A DNA stretch of 64,000 nucleotides from Rhizobium oryzihabitans. GTDB taxonomy: Bacteria > Pseudomonadota > Alphaproteobacteria > Rhizobiales > Rhizobiaceae. A program made the translations under genes and the position numbers. The stretch lies in NCBI RefSeq assembly GCF_010669145.1, contig NZ_CP048635.1, positions 1,806,501 to 1,870,500 of the forward strand. Reading direction: 5' to 3'. Below, in pieces: positions 8,321 through 16,967 of the stretch. Position 1 is the stretch's first letter; each line of letters starts with the position of its first letter. Under the pieces are notes generated by a model. It made no database searches, was not told where the DNA came from, and was given only the letters and a program-made list of their open reading frames with translations.

Positions 8321-9058
8321 TCAGAGGAAGCTGCTTTCGAAGAGCTCGCCAGAATAGGCTGCGTGTGTGATGCCGGCTTCAAGATCAGCCTTGGTCAACT
8401 CATCGACAAAAACGCCATTCTGCATGACCAGAACACGGTCGCACATATGGGCAATGACCGACAGGTCGTGGCTGACGAGAACGAAGGTGAGGTTCTGGTC
8501 TTCACGCTGATCGGCCAGCAGGTTCAGGATTTCCGCCTGAATGGAGACGTCGAGCGCGGATGTCGGCTCGTCGAGCAGCAGGATCGGCGGCTCGAGGATA
8601 AGCGCGCGGGCAATCGCCACACGCTGACGCTGGCCGCCGGACAGCTCATGCGGGAAGCGCTCGGCAAAATGCGCGGGCAGGCCGACCTGCTGCAGCGCGG
8701 CCGGCACTTTCGACCAGCCATCGCCAAGCCCCATCGAGCGGATCGGTTCGGCCAGAGCCCGGCCGATGCGGTGGCGTGGGTGCAGGGAACCGTAGGGATC
8801 CTGAAACACCATCTGCGCCAGCTTCAGCTCCTCGCGGCTGCGAACCTTGCCGACCGGCTTGCCGTCGAAGCTGATCGATCCGGTCCAGCCGGCTTCCAGC
8901 CCCGCCAGTGACCGCAGCAATGTCGACTTGCCGCAGCCGCTTTCGCCGACGATGCCGAGTGTCTCGCCTTTATTGACGCGAAAACTGATGTCGCGCACGA
9001 CGTGGTTGCGGTTTTCTTTCGTGCCGTAGACGACATCGAGCTTGTCTACCGTGATCAT
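8321..9058 (-). CDS. Dpp/Opp-type ABC transporter ATP-binding protein (DppF-like)
   Basis: A 245-residue ABC ATPase of the oligopeptide/nickel (PepT) class. Walker A GESGCGKST is near residue 38, the signature [15 protein letters not shown] near 138 and LLLDEPTSALD near 160; FQDPYGSLHPRHRIG is the class-typical Q-loop region. The ATG overlaps the TGA of the other ATPase gene (ATGA at 9055-9058). It is somewhat short, lacking the usual C-terminal oligopeptide-binding extension of DppF proteins (family about 320 residues). It is the last gene of a permease, permease, ATPase, ATPase operon. The neighbouring mannonate dehydratase suggests the cargo is a sugar-acid oligomer and not a peptide; that is inference. 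Confidence 0.9.
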   Translation of the reverse strand: MITVDKLDVVYGTKENRNHVVRDISFRVNKGETLGIVGESGCGKSTLLRSLAGLEAGWTGSISFDGKPVGKVRSREELKLAQMVFQDPYGSLHPRHRIGRALAEPIRSMGLGDGWSKVPAALQQVGLPAHFAERFPHELSGGQRQRVAIARALILEPPILLLDEPTSALDVSIQAEILNLLADQREDQNLTFVLVSHDLSVIAHMCDRVLVMQNGVFVDELTKADLEAGITHAAYSGELFESSFL

Positions 9059-9900
9059 CGCATCACCTCCGCATCGATTGCCTGGCGATCCAGCACCTTG
9101 AGGCGCCGGACCGGGTTGCGGGGATCGGGCATCGCCGCGATCAGGCCCCGCGTATAGGGATGTTGCGCATCTTCGAGCTTCGAAAGCGTCTCCACGACGC
9201 GTCCGCCATACATGACCAGCACGCGTTCGCAGAAGGCGGCGACCATGCGGATATCGTGGCTGATGAGGATGAGGCCGGAATTATTCTCGCGCACCATCTC
9301 GTCCAGCAGCAGAAGGACATCCTTGCGGACACTGACATCGAGGGCCGAGGTCGGTTCGTCGGCAATCACCAGCTTGGGTTTCGCAAGCAGCATCATGGCG
9401 ATCATCACGCGCTGTCCCATGCCGCCCGAAATCTGGTGCGGATAAAGCCCCATCACGCGGTCAGGATCGTTGATGCGCACGCGCAAGAGCATGTCGCGCG
9501 CGGCATTTCTGGCGGCTTTGCCGGTCAGCGCCAGATGCAGCTCGGCCGCCTCCGCCACCTGCTTTCCAATCGGCAGGACCGGATTGAGCGAATAACGCGG
9601 GTCCTGCATGATGAGCGCCATCTCGCTGCCGCGGATCGCACCCATCTGGCGCTCGGATTTTTCAAGCAGGGGTTCGGCGAGGAAATCCATGCGCTCCGCC
9701 GTTACGGTGGCGCTTTTGGGCAGAAGCCGCATGGCGGCGCGCCCGGTCGTGGACTTTCCGGAGCCGGACTCGCCGACAATACCGACCCTTTCACGGCCGA
9801 CGTCGAAATTGACATTGGAGACGGCCGGAATGGTGTTACGGCCGAAACGGACATTGAGGTCGCGGACCGAGAGAATGGGTGAGCTATCAGGAACGGGCAT
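9055..9900 (-). CDS. Dpp/Opp-type ABC transporter ATP-binding protein (DppD-like)
   Basis: A 281-residue ATPase from ATG 9900 (MPVPDSSPILSVRDLNVRFG). The reading frame runs up to 9951 but the extra part is unlike the family and lies inside the permease gene, so the 14-bp overlap at 9887-9900 is the better start. Walker A GESGSGKST, QDPRYSLNPVLPIG Q-loop, SGGMGQRVMIAMMLL signature (an SGGM variant common in DppD) and VIADEPTSALD Walker B are all visible. Near the C-terminus the class-specific YTRGLIAAMPD appears. It pairs with the DppF-like ATPase below it as a heterodimer. Confidence 0.9.
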   Translation of the reverse strand: MPVPDSSPILSVRDLNVRFGRNTIPAVSNVNFDVGRERVGIVGESGSGKSTTGRAAMRLLPKSATVTAERMDFLAEPLLEKSERQMGAIRGSEMALIMQDPRYSLNPVLPIGKQVAEAAELHLALTGKAARNAARDMLLRVRINDPDRVMGLYPHQISGGMGQRVMIAMMLLAKPKLVIADEPTSALDVSVRKDVLLLLDEMVRENNSGLILISHDIRMVAAFCERVLVMYGGRVVETLSKLEDAQHPYTRGLIAAMPDPRNPVRRLKVLDRQAIDAEVMR

Positions 9901-10786
9901 GACGCGGATCCAGCAGGTCGCGCAGCGTATCGCCGGCGATGTTGAAGGCAAGGCTCGTCAAAAGGATCGCGATGCCGGGCATGACGGCGACCCACCAGTA
10001 ATCGAGCATGAATTTACGGCCGCTGGAGATCATCGCGCCCCATTCGGGAAGCGGCGGCTGCGCGCCGAGACCGAGGAAGCCAAGTGAGGCGGCCGTCAGG
10101 ATGATGCCGGCCATGTTCAACGTCAGTCTGACGATGACCGAGGGAATGCACATTGGTGCGATATAAAGAAACAGGATGCGCAGCGGCGATGCCCCGTAAA
10201 GGCGTGCGGCAGCGACATAATCCGTGTTTCGCACCACCAGCGCTTCGGCACGCGCCAGACGCGCGATAGGCGGCCAGGCGGTCAGCGAGATTGCGATGAT
10301 GGCCGTGCCAAGACCCGCCCCCATCGCAGCGGCAAAGGCAAGCGCCAGGACGAGCGAAGGGAAGGAAAGGACAATATCGGTCGCACGCATCAGAATGGCA
10401 TCAGTGCGGCCGCCGAAAAAACCGGCCATGACGCCGATTGCAAGCCCGATCGGGCCGACGATGACCGAGACCGACAAAACAGTCTGGATGGTGATGCGCG
10501 TGCCATAGACGAGGCGGCTGAAAATATCGCGGCCAAATTCGTCGGTTCCGGCCAGATGCGCCCAGCTGGGAGGTTGAAGCGCGTTGTCGAGCGCCTGACT
10601 TACCGGATCGTAGGGCGCAATGAGCGGCGCGAAAATGGCGACGATGACCAGAATGGCGAGAATGGCAAAGCCGAACATTCCAAGCGGCTCGTCACCAAGC
10701 TTTTGCAGTGTCCGCACCGTTGTGGCTGATAGACGTGACAAGGCACTGCGGCTCTGCACGGGATTGTTCTGTGTGATATCGGTCAT
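9887..10786 (-). CDS. Dpp/Opp-type ABC transporter permease (DppC-like)
   Basis: A 299-residue inner-membrane permease with an N-terminal cytoplasmic tail, a first helix at about residues 35-57, the DppC-type periplasmic segment APLIAPYDPVSQALDNALQP and HLAGTDEFGRDIFSRLVYGTRI, and five further helices. The EAA loop is ARLARAEALVVRNTDYVAAARLYGASPLRILF. It overlaps the DppB-like gene by 4 bp (ATGA at 10783-10786). It forms the heterodimeric channel with the DppB-like permease. Confidence 0.92.
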   Translation of the reverse strand: MTDITQNNPVQSRSALSRLSATTVRTLQKLGDEPLGMFGFAILAILVIVAIFAPLIAPYDPVSQALDNALQPPSWAHLAGTDEFGRDIFSRLVYGTRITIQTVLSVSVIVGPIGLAIGVMAGFFGGRTDAILMRATDIVLSFPSLVLALAFAAAMGAGLGTAIIAISLTAWPPIARLARAEALVVRNTDYVAAARLYGASPLRILFLYIAPMCIPSVIVRLTLNMAGIILTAASLGFLGLGAQPPLPEWGAMISSGRKFMLDYWWVAVMPGIAILLTSLAFNIAGDTLRDLLDPRHARS

Positions 10787-11811
10787 CGAGCGACCTCCCG
10801 TGTCCGCGGGTCGAGTGTGGTATAGGCCACGTCTGCAAGGAAGTTCAGCATCATGAAGATGAAGCCGATGACGATCGTGGCTGCGAGGATCGCGTTCATG
10901 TCGCCGATAAGCAGGGCATTCGTCATATATTGTCCGATACCAGGCCAGGAAAAGACGATTTCGGTGACCACGGCGCCTTCCAGCAGGTTGCCATAGGAGA
11001 TGGCGAGAACGGTGATCAGCTGCACCGCAATGTTCGGCAGTACGTGGCGGGTTATGGTCCGCGCGGGGCTGACGCCCTTGGCACGCGCCGCAATCACATA
11101 GTCCTGGCTGAGCTGCTCCAGGGTGAAGGCGCGTGTCATGCGGGTGATGTAGGCCATGGCCATATAGGCAAGGATGACCGCCGGCAGCATGATATGTGCG
11201 AGCGCGTTCCAGAAGATTTCCGTCTCACCCGCAAGGAGGCTGTCGACCAGCATCAGTCCTGTCTTCGGTTCGACGAGGCCTTCATAAAAGACGTCCACGC
11301 GACCGGGCCCGGCGACAAGGTTGAGGTTGGCATAAAAAATCACGAGCCCGACGATACCGAACCAGAAGACGGGTATCGAATGCCCCACCAGCGCAAAGAC
11401 ACGCGCGAACTTGTCGATGAACGTATCGCGGAAAAGGGCGGCGGCGAGACCGAGCGGCACGCCGATCACCGTGGAGATGATGATTGCCAGCGTCGCCAGT
11501 TCCAGCGTGGCCGGGAAGGCCTGCGCCAGGTCCCGCGTTACCGGGTTTCCGGTCAGGATAGCGATGCCGAAATCGCCGTGAAGCAGGCCGCGCAGATAGA
11601 TGAAGAACTGCTGGTAAAGCGGCAGATCAAGTCCAAGCCGGGTCCGCATGGCTTCATAGGCCTTGGGATCTGCAAGCTCACCGACGATCGCCCCGACCGG
11701 GTCGGTCGGCATCACCCGGCCAATGATGAAGGTGATGCAGAGCAGGATGAAGAGGCTGACGACAAGTTGCAGGAAGCGATGTCCGAGCCCGCGCAGTGAA
11801 ATTTCAGTCAT
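10783..11811 (-). CDS. Dpp/Opp-type ABC transporter permease (DppB-like)
   Basis: A 342-residue six-helix permease. The first helix is at about residues 12-30 (VVSLFILLCITFIIG), followed by the family motif MPTDPVGAIVG, the long periplasmic loop with LDLPLYQQFFIYLRGLLHGDFGIAILTGNPV, and the EAA loop YVIAARAKGVSPARTITRHVLPNI. An in-frame TGA lies three codons upstream, so ATG 11811 is firm. That start has no strong Shine-Dalgarno sequence of its own and overlaps the stop of a short upstream frame (11804-11917) that does have one, so it may depend on translational coupling. Divergent from the GntR regulator gene. Confidence 0.92.
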   Translation of the reverse strand: MTEISLRGLGHRFLQLVVSLFILLCITFIIGRVMPTDPVGAIVGELADPKAYEAMRTRLGLDLPLYQQFFIYLRGLLHGDFGIAILTGNPVTRDLAQAFPATLELATLAIIISTVIGVPLGLAAALFRDTFIDKFARVFALVGHSIPVFWFGIVGLVIFYANLNLVAGPGRVDVFYEGLVEPKTGLMLVDSLLAGETEIFWNALAHIMLPAVILAYMAMAYITRMTRAFTLEQLSQDYVIAARAKGVSPARTITRHVLPNIAVQLITVLAISYGNLLEGAVVTEIVFSWPGIGQYMTNALLIGDMNAILAATIVIGFIFMMLNFLADVAYTTLDPRTREVAR

Positions 11812-11917
11812 CGCAGGTCACACTTCCACCGGAAGACGCTGTCAGCGATGCCACGTTTTGAACCGCTCGCCGCAGACGCGCAATTCTACCTTGCAAAAAC
11901 TTTTGATGGTACTTCAT
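11804..11917 (-). CDS. Possible 37-residue leader peptide upstream of the DppB-like permease
   Basis: On the minus strand AGGAGGAG lies seven bases before ATG 11917, the best ribosome site in this operon. The frame runs MKYHQKFLQGRIARLRRAVQ to a TGA at 11804-11806, inside the first codons of the permease gene, an overlap of 8 bp. The peptide is basic and has no membrane segment or known family. It may be a leader peptide whose translation is coupled to the permease, or a real small protein. Nothing shows it is made beyond the ribosome site and the overlap. Confidence 0.45.
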   Translation of the reverse strand: MKYHQKFLQGRIARLRRAVQNVASLTASSGGSVTCDD

Positions 11918-11945
11918 CCCAACTCCTCCTGAGCTAACATGAAAA

Positions 11946-11975
11946 CATATGACGTAACGCCACGTCATCATATGA
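11946..11975. promoter_or_regulatory. Probable GntR operator between the Dpp-type operon and the regulator gene
   Basis: Inverted repeat: CATATGACGT (11946-11955) and ACGTCATCATATG (11962-11974). It contains the 12-mer GTCATCATATGA at 11964-11975, whose reverse complement recurs at 12760-12771, upstream of the mannonate dehydratase gene. Sharing of this motif by both promoters of the locus points to the neighbouring FadR-type regulator. Confidence 0.55.
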
Positions 11976-12015
11976 GTAGCGAAGGGATTCGTTTTCTGCA
12001 AGAGGGAAGAGTGGC

Positions 12016-12729
12016 ATGATGGGCGACAGGGAAAAGCCGCGGGAGCGGCGGGCACAGCAGATCATCGATAATCTCAGTGCAGAAATTCGCAGTGGAAAAC
12101 TGAAGAGCGGCGATCAGCTTCCCACGGAACCGCAGCTTGAGCGCACCTATGGCGTAAGCCGCACGGTGGTTCGCGAAGCGATCGCGGACCTGCGTTCTTC
12201 CGGTTATGTCATTCCCATCCAGGGCAAAGGCGTTTTCGTCAGCAATGCCGGCGAGTGGGCGGGTGTGAAGCTGACGCAATCCGAAGTGGGTACGATTGCG
12301 GAAACTCTGGAAATGCTCGAGTTTCGGCTCGCAACCGAAGGGGAGGCGGCGGCAATCGCCGCTTATCGCCGCACAGCCCAGCAGGAGGCGGCAATTTCCG
12401 CAGCCCATCGGAAAATGGCCCGGGCCATCGATGCGGGCGAAACCACGGTTGAGGCCGATTACGAATTCCACACGGCGATTGCGGTGGCAACCAACAATCG
12501 TTTCTATCTGGAGGCGCTGCGCCAGTTCGGCTCACGGTCTATACCGCGCGGGCAGTTTCCGACGCTGCCGGAAACGGGCAATGCGGATTATCTTCGCAAG
12601 GTGCAGGCCGAGCATGAGGCAATCCTGCGCGCCATCGTCGAGCAGGATCCGGATGCCGCGCGCAAAGCCATGCGCGATCACATGCTTGCAAGCCAGCGTC
12701 GGTACAGGTTGCTTTCCGAGGCGCAATAG
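12016..12729 (+). CDS. GntR-family (FadR/FCD subfamily) transcriptional regulator
   Basis: A 237-residue regulator. The N-terminal winged helix-turn-helix spans about residues 10-77 (QIIDNLSAEIRSGKLKSGDQ, then TYGVSRTVVREAIADLRSSG). The C-terminal FCD domain carries the acidic and histidine residues that usually bind a metal and an acid ligand (EADYEFHTAIAVATNNRFYL, EHEAILRAIVEQDPDAA, MRDHMLAS). Regulators of this subfamily often respond to sugar acids, consistent with the adjacent mannonate dehydratase. It is divergent from the transporter operon and lies upstream of the enzyme and binding-protein genes. Two shared palindromic sites (11946-11975 and 12760-12772) are the likely operators. A second ATG at 12019 is possible. 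Confidence 0.9.
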   Translation: MMGDREKPRERRAQQIIDNLSAEIRSGKLKSGDQLPTEPQLERTYGVSRTVVREAIADLRSSGYVIPIQGKGVFVSNAGEWAGVKLTQSEVGTIAETLEMLEFRLATEGEAAAIAAYRRTAQQEAAISAAHRKMARAIDAGETTVEADYEFHTAIAVATNNRFYLEALRQFGSRSIPRGQFPTLPETGNADYLRKVQAEHEAILRAIVEQDPDAARKAMRDHMLASQRRYRLLSEAQ

Positions 12730-12759
12730 CATCTCGACACTCATCTTATTTCATGCGAT

Positions 12760-12772
12760 GTCATATGATGAC
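12760..12772. promoter_or_regulatory. Second copy of the probable GntR operator motif
   Basis: GTCATATGATGAC; its first 12 bases are the reverse complement of GTCATCATATGA at 11964-11975. It lies 24 bases upstream of the mannonate dehydratase start, where a repressor would act. Confidence 0.5.
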
Positions 12773-12795
12773 TAGCATGGAGAGGGAGAGAATCG

Positions 12796-13775
12796 ATGTA
12801 TGTCGGCACTCAGGTGGCAGCACGCGACGACGAGGATTACAGGGTTTGGGCGCAGCTTGGCGTCAGGAATATCAACGCCGATCCGCCTGGAGCGCCCGCG
12901 AGCTGGACCTTTGAGGATTTTGAGCGTCACCGTGACAAGGTCGAAAGCTTTGGTCTTGTCCTTGACATGGTGCAGCTGCCGCTGCCGTCCCGGCCCATCG
13001 AACAGGCGTCGTTTCCCGATATCCTGCTTGCGGGGCCAGAGCGAGACAGGCAGATCGATGCCGTCTGCAGGATGATAGAGGATATCGCCCGGGCCGGCAT
13101 TCCGGCGGCGAAATACAATCTCAACCTCATCGGCATTCCGCGCACGGAAATGGAGCGCGGCCGCGGCGGTTCGCTCAATGAAGCCTGGCGCTGGGACAGG
13201 GCGGACCATGACGCCGCTCCGGGCCTTGCCGGTGTTCTGTCCGAAGACGAGAACTGGGAGCGTATCGATTATTTCCTCGAGCGCGTGGTTCCGGTTGCCG
13301 AAAGCAACAAGGTCCGCTTGGCGTGCCATCCGCATGATCCCTATACCCCGCCGGGTTACAAGGGTGTCACCCGGGTGCTCGGCACCGTCGAGGGCCTGAA
13401 GAAATTCGTACAGATGCGGGAAAGCCCTATCACGGACTGAATTTCTGCCAGGGATCGATCGGCGAGATGCTCGACAATCCGCGTGAGGAGATCGACGAGA
13501 TCATCCGCTGGTTCGGCAGCCGCGACAAGATTTTCAACGTCCACTTCCGCAACATCAGCGGCGGCAAGCTGTCGTTCATGGAGACATTCCCCGATGAGGG
13601 CGACATGGACATGGTGCGTTCGCTGAAGCTCTACCATGAACTTGGCTATCGCTACATGATCATGCCCGATCATGTGCCGACGATTGCGGGCCGCGATCCC
13701 GTCGGTGTCGCCTTCGGGTTCTGCTACGGCTATATCGCCGCGCTGATCGAGGCGCTCAATAACAATCATCTTTGA
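12796..13775 (+). pseudogene. uxuA: Mannonate dehydratase (UxuA-like), disrupted by a single-base frameshift
   Basis: The first frame (12796-13440) encodes a TIM-barrel mannonate dehydratase N-terminus and ends at a TGA after LKKFVQMRESPITD. The protein continues in another frame: reading through as ESPYHGLNFCQGSIGEML joins the C-terminal part (HFRNISGGKL, IMPDHVPTIAGRDP, GYIAALIEAL) that ends at 13775. One extra C in the CCC at 13425-13427 restores about 326 residues with no other lesion. The enzyme would dehydrate D-mannonate to 2-keto-3-deoxygluconate in hexuronate breakdown. Strong ribosome site (GGAGAGGGAGAG) before ATG 12796. Its place between the GntR gene and the binding-protein gene fits a glucuronide/uronate uptake locus. 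Sequencing error is more likely than true decay because the rest is intact. Confidence 0.8.
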
Positions 13776-13850
13776 CTGTTTCAGCCGGTTGGTGCGTCGT
13801 GGCGCTGCCGGCTTCACCAATGCAATTACCGATCTGTAGGAGGAGCAGGT

Positions 13851-15437
13851 ATGAAAAAATCAATGATCCGTCTCGCATTCACCACCGTTCTGGGCGCCAT
13901 GCTGGTGCAGGCGTCCCCGATCGCGGCCAAGACACCCAACGACCAGCTCGTCGTCGGGACGTCGCTCGCCCAGGTGCTGTCACTTGACCCGCATCAGGCG
14001 ACGGAAGCCAAAGCCAATGAAATCATGGCCAATCTTTATGATCGGCTGATCTCGGTCGATGGTTCGGGAAAAGTTTCACCGCAGCTGGCGGAGCGCTGGG
14101 AGACGGATGACAAGGGCATCACCTTTCATCTTCGCGAGGCCAATTTCGCGTCGGGCAATCCCGTGACCTCGGCGGATGTCGTTTATTCGTTCAGCCGTCT
14201 TTTGAAAATGAACCAGGCGGCTGCCGCCAACCTCAAGCGTGTTGGTTACAACGCTGAAAATGTCGACAAGCTGGTGAGCGCCCCGGACGAAAAGACGGTT
14301 CGCATCGAACTGTCAGGCGAAACGACGTCCGAATTGCTGCTCTATCGTCTGGCCATGGTCATTGCCAGTATCGTCGACAGCAAGGAACTCAAGTCCCATG
14401 AAGTTGATGGTGATTGGGGAAATGCATGGCTGCGGACAAATTCCGCCGGCTCCGGCCCCTTCACGCTCAATCGCTGGTCGCCCAATGAAATCATCATCCT
14501 TGAAGCCAACAAGGATTATGTCGCCGGCGAACCGAAGATGCGTCGCGTCATCGTGCGGCATGTGCCGGAAAGCCAGGTGGAGCGCCTGATGCTGGAGCGA
14601 GGCGATATCGACATCGCCAGCGCGTTGACGGCCGCCGACCTTGCGACCTTCAACAACAAGGAAGGTTTCCAGATCCAGCGCGTGCCGACGGGCGGTTTCT
14701 ATGTCCTGTCGATGAATGCCGGCAAGGAGCCTTTGTCCAACCCCAAGGTCCGCGAAGCGATTGCTTATGGCATCGACTACAAGGGCATGGAAAAGACCAT
14801 CATGGGTCCATATGGCCGGGCGCGCACGGTGCCGGTGCCGGAGAATTTCGAATATGCCATTCCGAGCCCGGACTGGAAGCTTGACGTTCCGAAGGCGAAG
14901 GCTCTTCTGAAGGAGGCGGGTTACGAGAACGGCTTCACGCTCAATCTGAAGACAATTGCCCAAACGCCACGTATCGATCTCGCCACCGCCATCCAGGCAT
15001 CGCTCAGCCAGGTCGGCATCAAGGTGAACATCCAGCAGGGCAACGGTTCGGACGTGATTGCCGCTCACCGCGCGCGGGATTTCGATCTGCTCATTCCGCA
15101 GACGGGCGCCTATATGCCCAACGTGCTCGGCTCGATGGAGCAGTTCTCCAGCAACCCCGACAACTCGCTTGCTGCCAACAATGCCGGCAATTTCGTCTGG
15201 CGCTCGGCCTGGGACATTCCGGAACTGACGGCTCTGACCGCAAAGGCCTCCCTTGAGCCGGATGCCAAGAAGCGCGGGGAAATCTACACTGAGATGCAGG
15301 AAATGTTCGTGGCGCAGAAGCCTGCGGTTCTGCCTCTCTTCGAGAGATACGAACCGATCGTATTGAATGCGCGTGTCAAGGACTATGTCGGTCACCCCAG
15401 CCAGACGACGCGGCTGGAAAACGTGACGAAGCAGTGA
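13851..15437 (+). CDS. Dpp/Opp-type ABC transporter substrate-binding protein
   Basis: A 528-residue periplasmic binding protein of family 5 (DppA/OppA). Signal peptide at residues 1-26 (MKKSMIRLAFTTVLGAMLVQ, cut after PIAA). Family features: LSLDPHQATEAKANEIMANL, DRLISVDGSGKVSPQLAERW, VTSADVVYSFSRL and NPKVREAIAYGIDYKGM. GGAGGAGCAGGT precedes the ATG at good spacing. It supplies substrate to the divergent DppBCDF-like complex (8321-11811). It follows the mannonate dehydratase by about 75 bases and is probably co-transcribed. A strong terminator follows at 15468-15494. Substrate may be an oligosaccharide with uronic acid; this rests on context only. Confidence 0.9.
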   Translation: MKKSMIRLAFTTVLGAMLVQASPIAAKTPNDQLVVGTSLAQVLSLDPHQATEAKANEIMANLYDRLISVDGSGKVSPQLAERWETDDKGITFHLREANFASGNPVTSADVVYSFSRLLKMNQAAAANLKRVGYNAENVDKLVSAPDEKTVRIELSGETTSELLLYRLAMVIASIVDSKELKSHEVDGDWGNAWLRTNSAGSGPFTLNRWSPNEIIILEANKDYVAGEPKMRRVIVRHVPESQVERLMLERGDIDIASALTAADLATFNNKEGFQIQRVPTGGFYVLSMNAGKEPLSNPKVREAIAYGIDYKGMEKTIMGPYGRARTVPVPENFEYAIPSPDWKLDVPKAKALLKEAGYENGFTLNLKTIAQTPRIDLATAIQASLSQVGIKVNIQQGNGSDVIAAHRARDFDLLIPQTGAYMPNVLGSMEQFSSNPDNSLAANNAGNFVWRSAWDIPELTALTAKASLEPDAKKRGEIYTEMQEMFVAQKPAVLPLFERYEPIVLNARVKDYVGHPSQTTRLENVTKQ

Positions 15438-15467
15438 CGGCGCATCACCAAGCGGAAAAGATGAGAC

Positions 15468-15494
15468 GGGCGGTTATTCAACCGCCCTTTTTTT
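15468..15494 (+). terminator. Rho-independent terminator after the binding-protein gene
   Basis: Perfect 8-bp stem GGGCGGTT (15468-15475) with AACCGCCC (15480-15487), a 4-base loop and then T7. Confidence 0.9.
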
Positions 15495-15677
15495 GTGCTT
15501 CCCTCGACGGCCTGTCGGCTAGTGGAACAGGACCGGCTTGCGAATGATTAGGCCGGCATCCTTGAAATCTTGGGGTTTTCGCGATGGCTTCAGCGGGTTA
15601 GACCGTCCGGTGATCGTCCTTCCCTGAGAGCGGGATTCCCAGACTCCGCTCGCGTTCCCCCAAATACGTTGGCCACC

Positions 15678-16781
15678 ATGAGCTTCCCACAGATAAAACT
15701 TCCCGCAAGGCCGCTCAGCTTGAAGCGCGGCGTCATTTCGGTGCCGACGGCCTATTATTTTTCTATCCCGGTGCTGTTGGTGATTACGGCCGTCATGCTC
15801 GTGGCCGAGGGCCCGGGCGTGTTGCGCGACTATCAGATCAGCCGCGACCCGCTGGAGATTGAAAGCGGCGATATCAACGGCAGCTGCAAAACCCGCAAGG
15901 CGATTTTCACGACCTGCGAGGCGGATCTTTCCTACGACCATGCCGGCGTGAGTTACAGGAAGGATGTCGAGGTCATGTTCGTCGATTTCCATTCCGGCGA
16001 CTATGAAACCGGCCTCGTCATTTCCGCGAAGAACCCGGAACTTGCAACGATTTCGCTTGGCCTCGATATGCTCTGGAACCGGATCATAACCCTTGGCGTG
16101 TTCGTTGCCCTGCTCGGTTTCGGCAGTATCGCCATGCTGTTTACCCTTATCCGCAGTTTGCGGGCCGGGCTGCGGTTACGGCACCCTGCGCCATTGACCG
16201 TCATTCCCGTCGCGCTGACGGCGGTTGCCGAAAAACGCAGCCGTCTTTTCGTGACCTATGCCGATACGGTCAGGGAAGGGAAGACGAAGAGGCAGTCCTT
16301 TACGCATCTGGAAAGGGGACGAATTCCCGTCGTCGTCGGCCACACCGGAAAATACGATGTCGCGCTGGCGGTCTGGCACGGTGAAACCCCGCTGCCCGTT
16401 CTGCTTGACGATCAGCTGCAGCGGATTGAGCTTACGGAAAAGGAAAGAGCGGAAGCGCTTGCTTCTCTCGGCCCAGTGGTTGCGAGCCGTGAGCAGGAGG
16501 GCATATCCGACCCCGGTGCGGCGGTGACAAAAGCCCCGAGCCTTGTGCGAAGACTGGCAATGTTCCTTGCAATCGTCGCCTTTATCGTCGTTGCAACGTT
16601 CGGATACTGGCTGTGGTACGTGACCAGCGCCCCCTCGCAATTCAACTCTCCGGGCATGGACCTCAACAACATGATGCCCGCAGCGCTCAACGACTGGGGC
16701 TGCGCGCGCCTGCAGGAGCGTTTTGCCGATGGCCCGGCACCTTTCGGTTGCGCCGGGGATGACTATCGAAGCTGGAAATAA
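15678..16781 (+). CDS. Hypothetical membrane protein with two soluble segments
   Basis: A 367-residue protein I do not recognise. The start at ATG 15678 (MSFPQIKLPARPLSLKRGVI) is preferred; the frame is open to 15570 but the upstream part is not protein-like. Three hydrophobic segments are visible: about residues 23-43 (YYFSIPVLLVITAVMLVAEG), about 138-160 (IITLGVFVALLGFGSIAMLF) and about 297-316 (LAMFLAIVAFIVVATFGYWL). A 90-residue segment with cysteines (NGSCKTRKAIFTTCEADLSY) lies between the first two and is probably periplasmic. A soluble segment of about 130 residues lies between the second and third, and a short C-terminal tail with two cysteines follows. It stands alone between a terminator and the next gene. 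Confidence 0.7.
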   Translation: MSFPQIKLPARPLSLKRGVISVPTAYYFSIPVLLVITAVMLVAEGPGVLRDYQISRDPLEIESGDINGSCKTRKAIFTTCEADLSYDHAGVSYRKDVEVMFVDFHSGDYETGLVISAKNPELATISLGLDMLWNRIITLGVFVALLGFGSIAMLFTLIRSLRAGLRLRHPAPLTVIPVALTAVAEKRSRLFVTYADTVREGKTKRQSFTHLERGRIPVVVGHTGKYDVALAVWHGETPLPVLLDDQLQRIELTEKERAEALASLGPVVASREQEGISDPGAAVTKAPSLVRRLAMFLAIVAFIVVATFGYWLWYVTSAPSQFNSPGMDLNNMMPAALNDWGCARLQERFADGPAPFGCAGDDYRSWK

Positions 16782-16967
16782 AGGCGTTTTCTCTTGGCGT
16801 TCGTTGCGCCGATCGCAAAAGCCCGATGGGCTGACGCGTCGGCTCAACGCATTTCGGCTCGTTGTCGATGAGATCAATCAATTATCCAAAGTTGCATTAG
16901 AGATTTATAAATAAACCAACTCCATAGTGCGATCGTGGGCGGTTCTCACAGGCTGGGAGAGTGCATC

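Noticed and set aside
14313..15395. Long minus-strand open frame opposite the Dpp-type binding-protein gene
   Set aside because: Shadow of a conserved coding frame; no family motif and no ribosome site.
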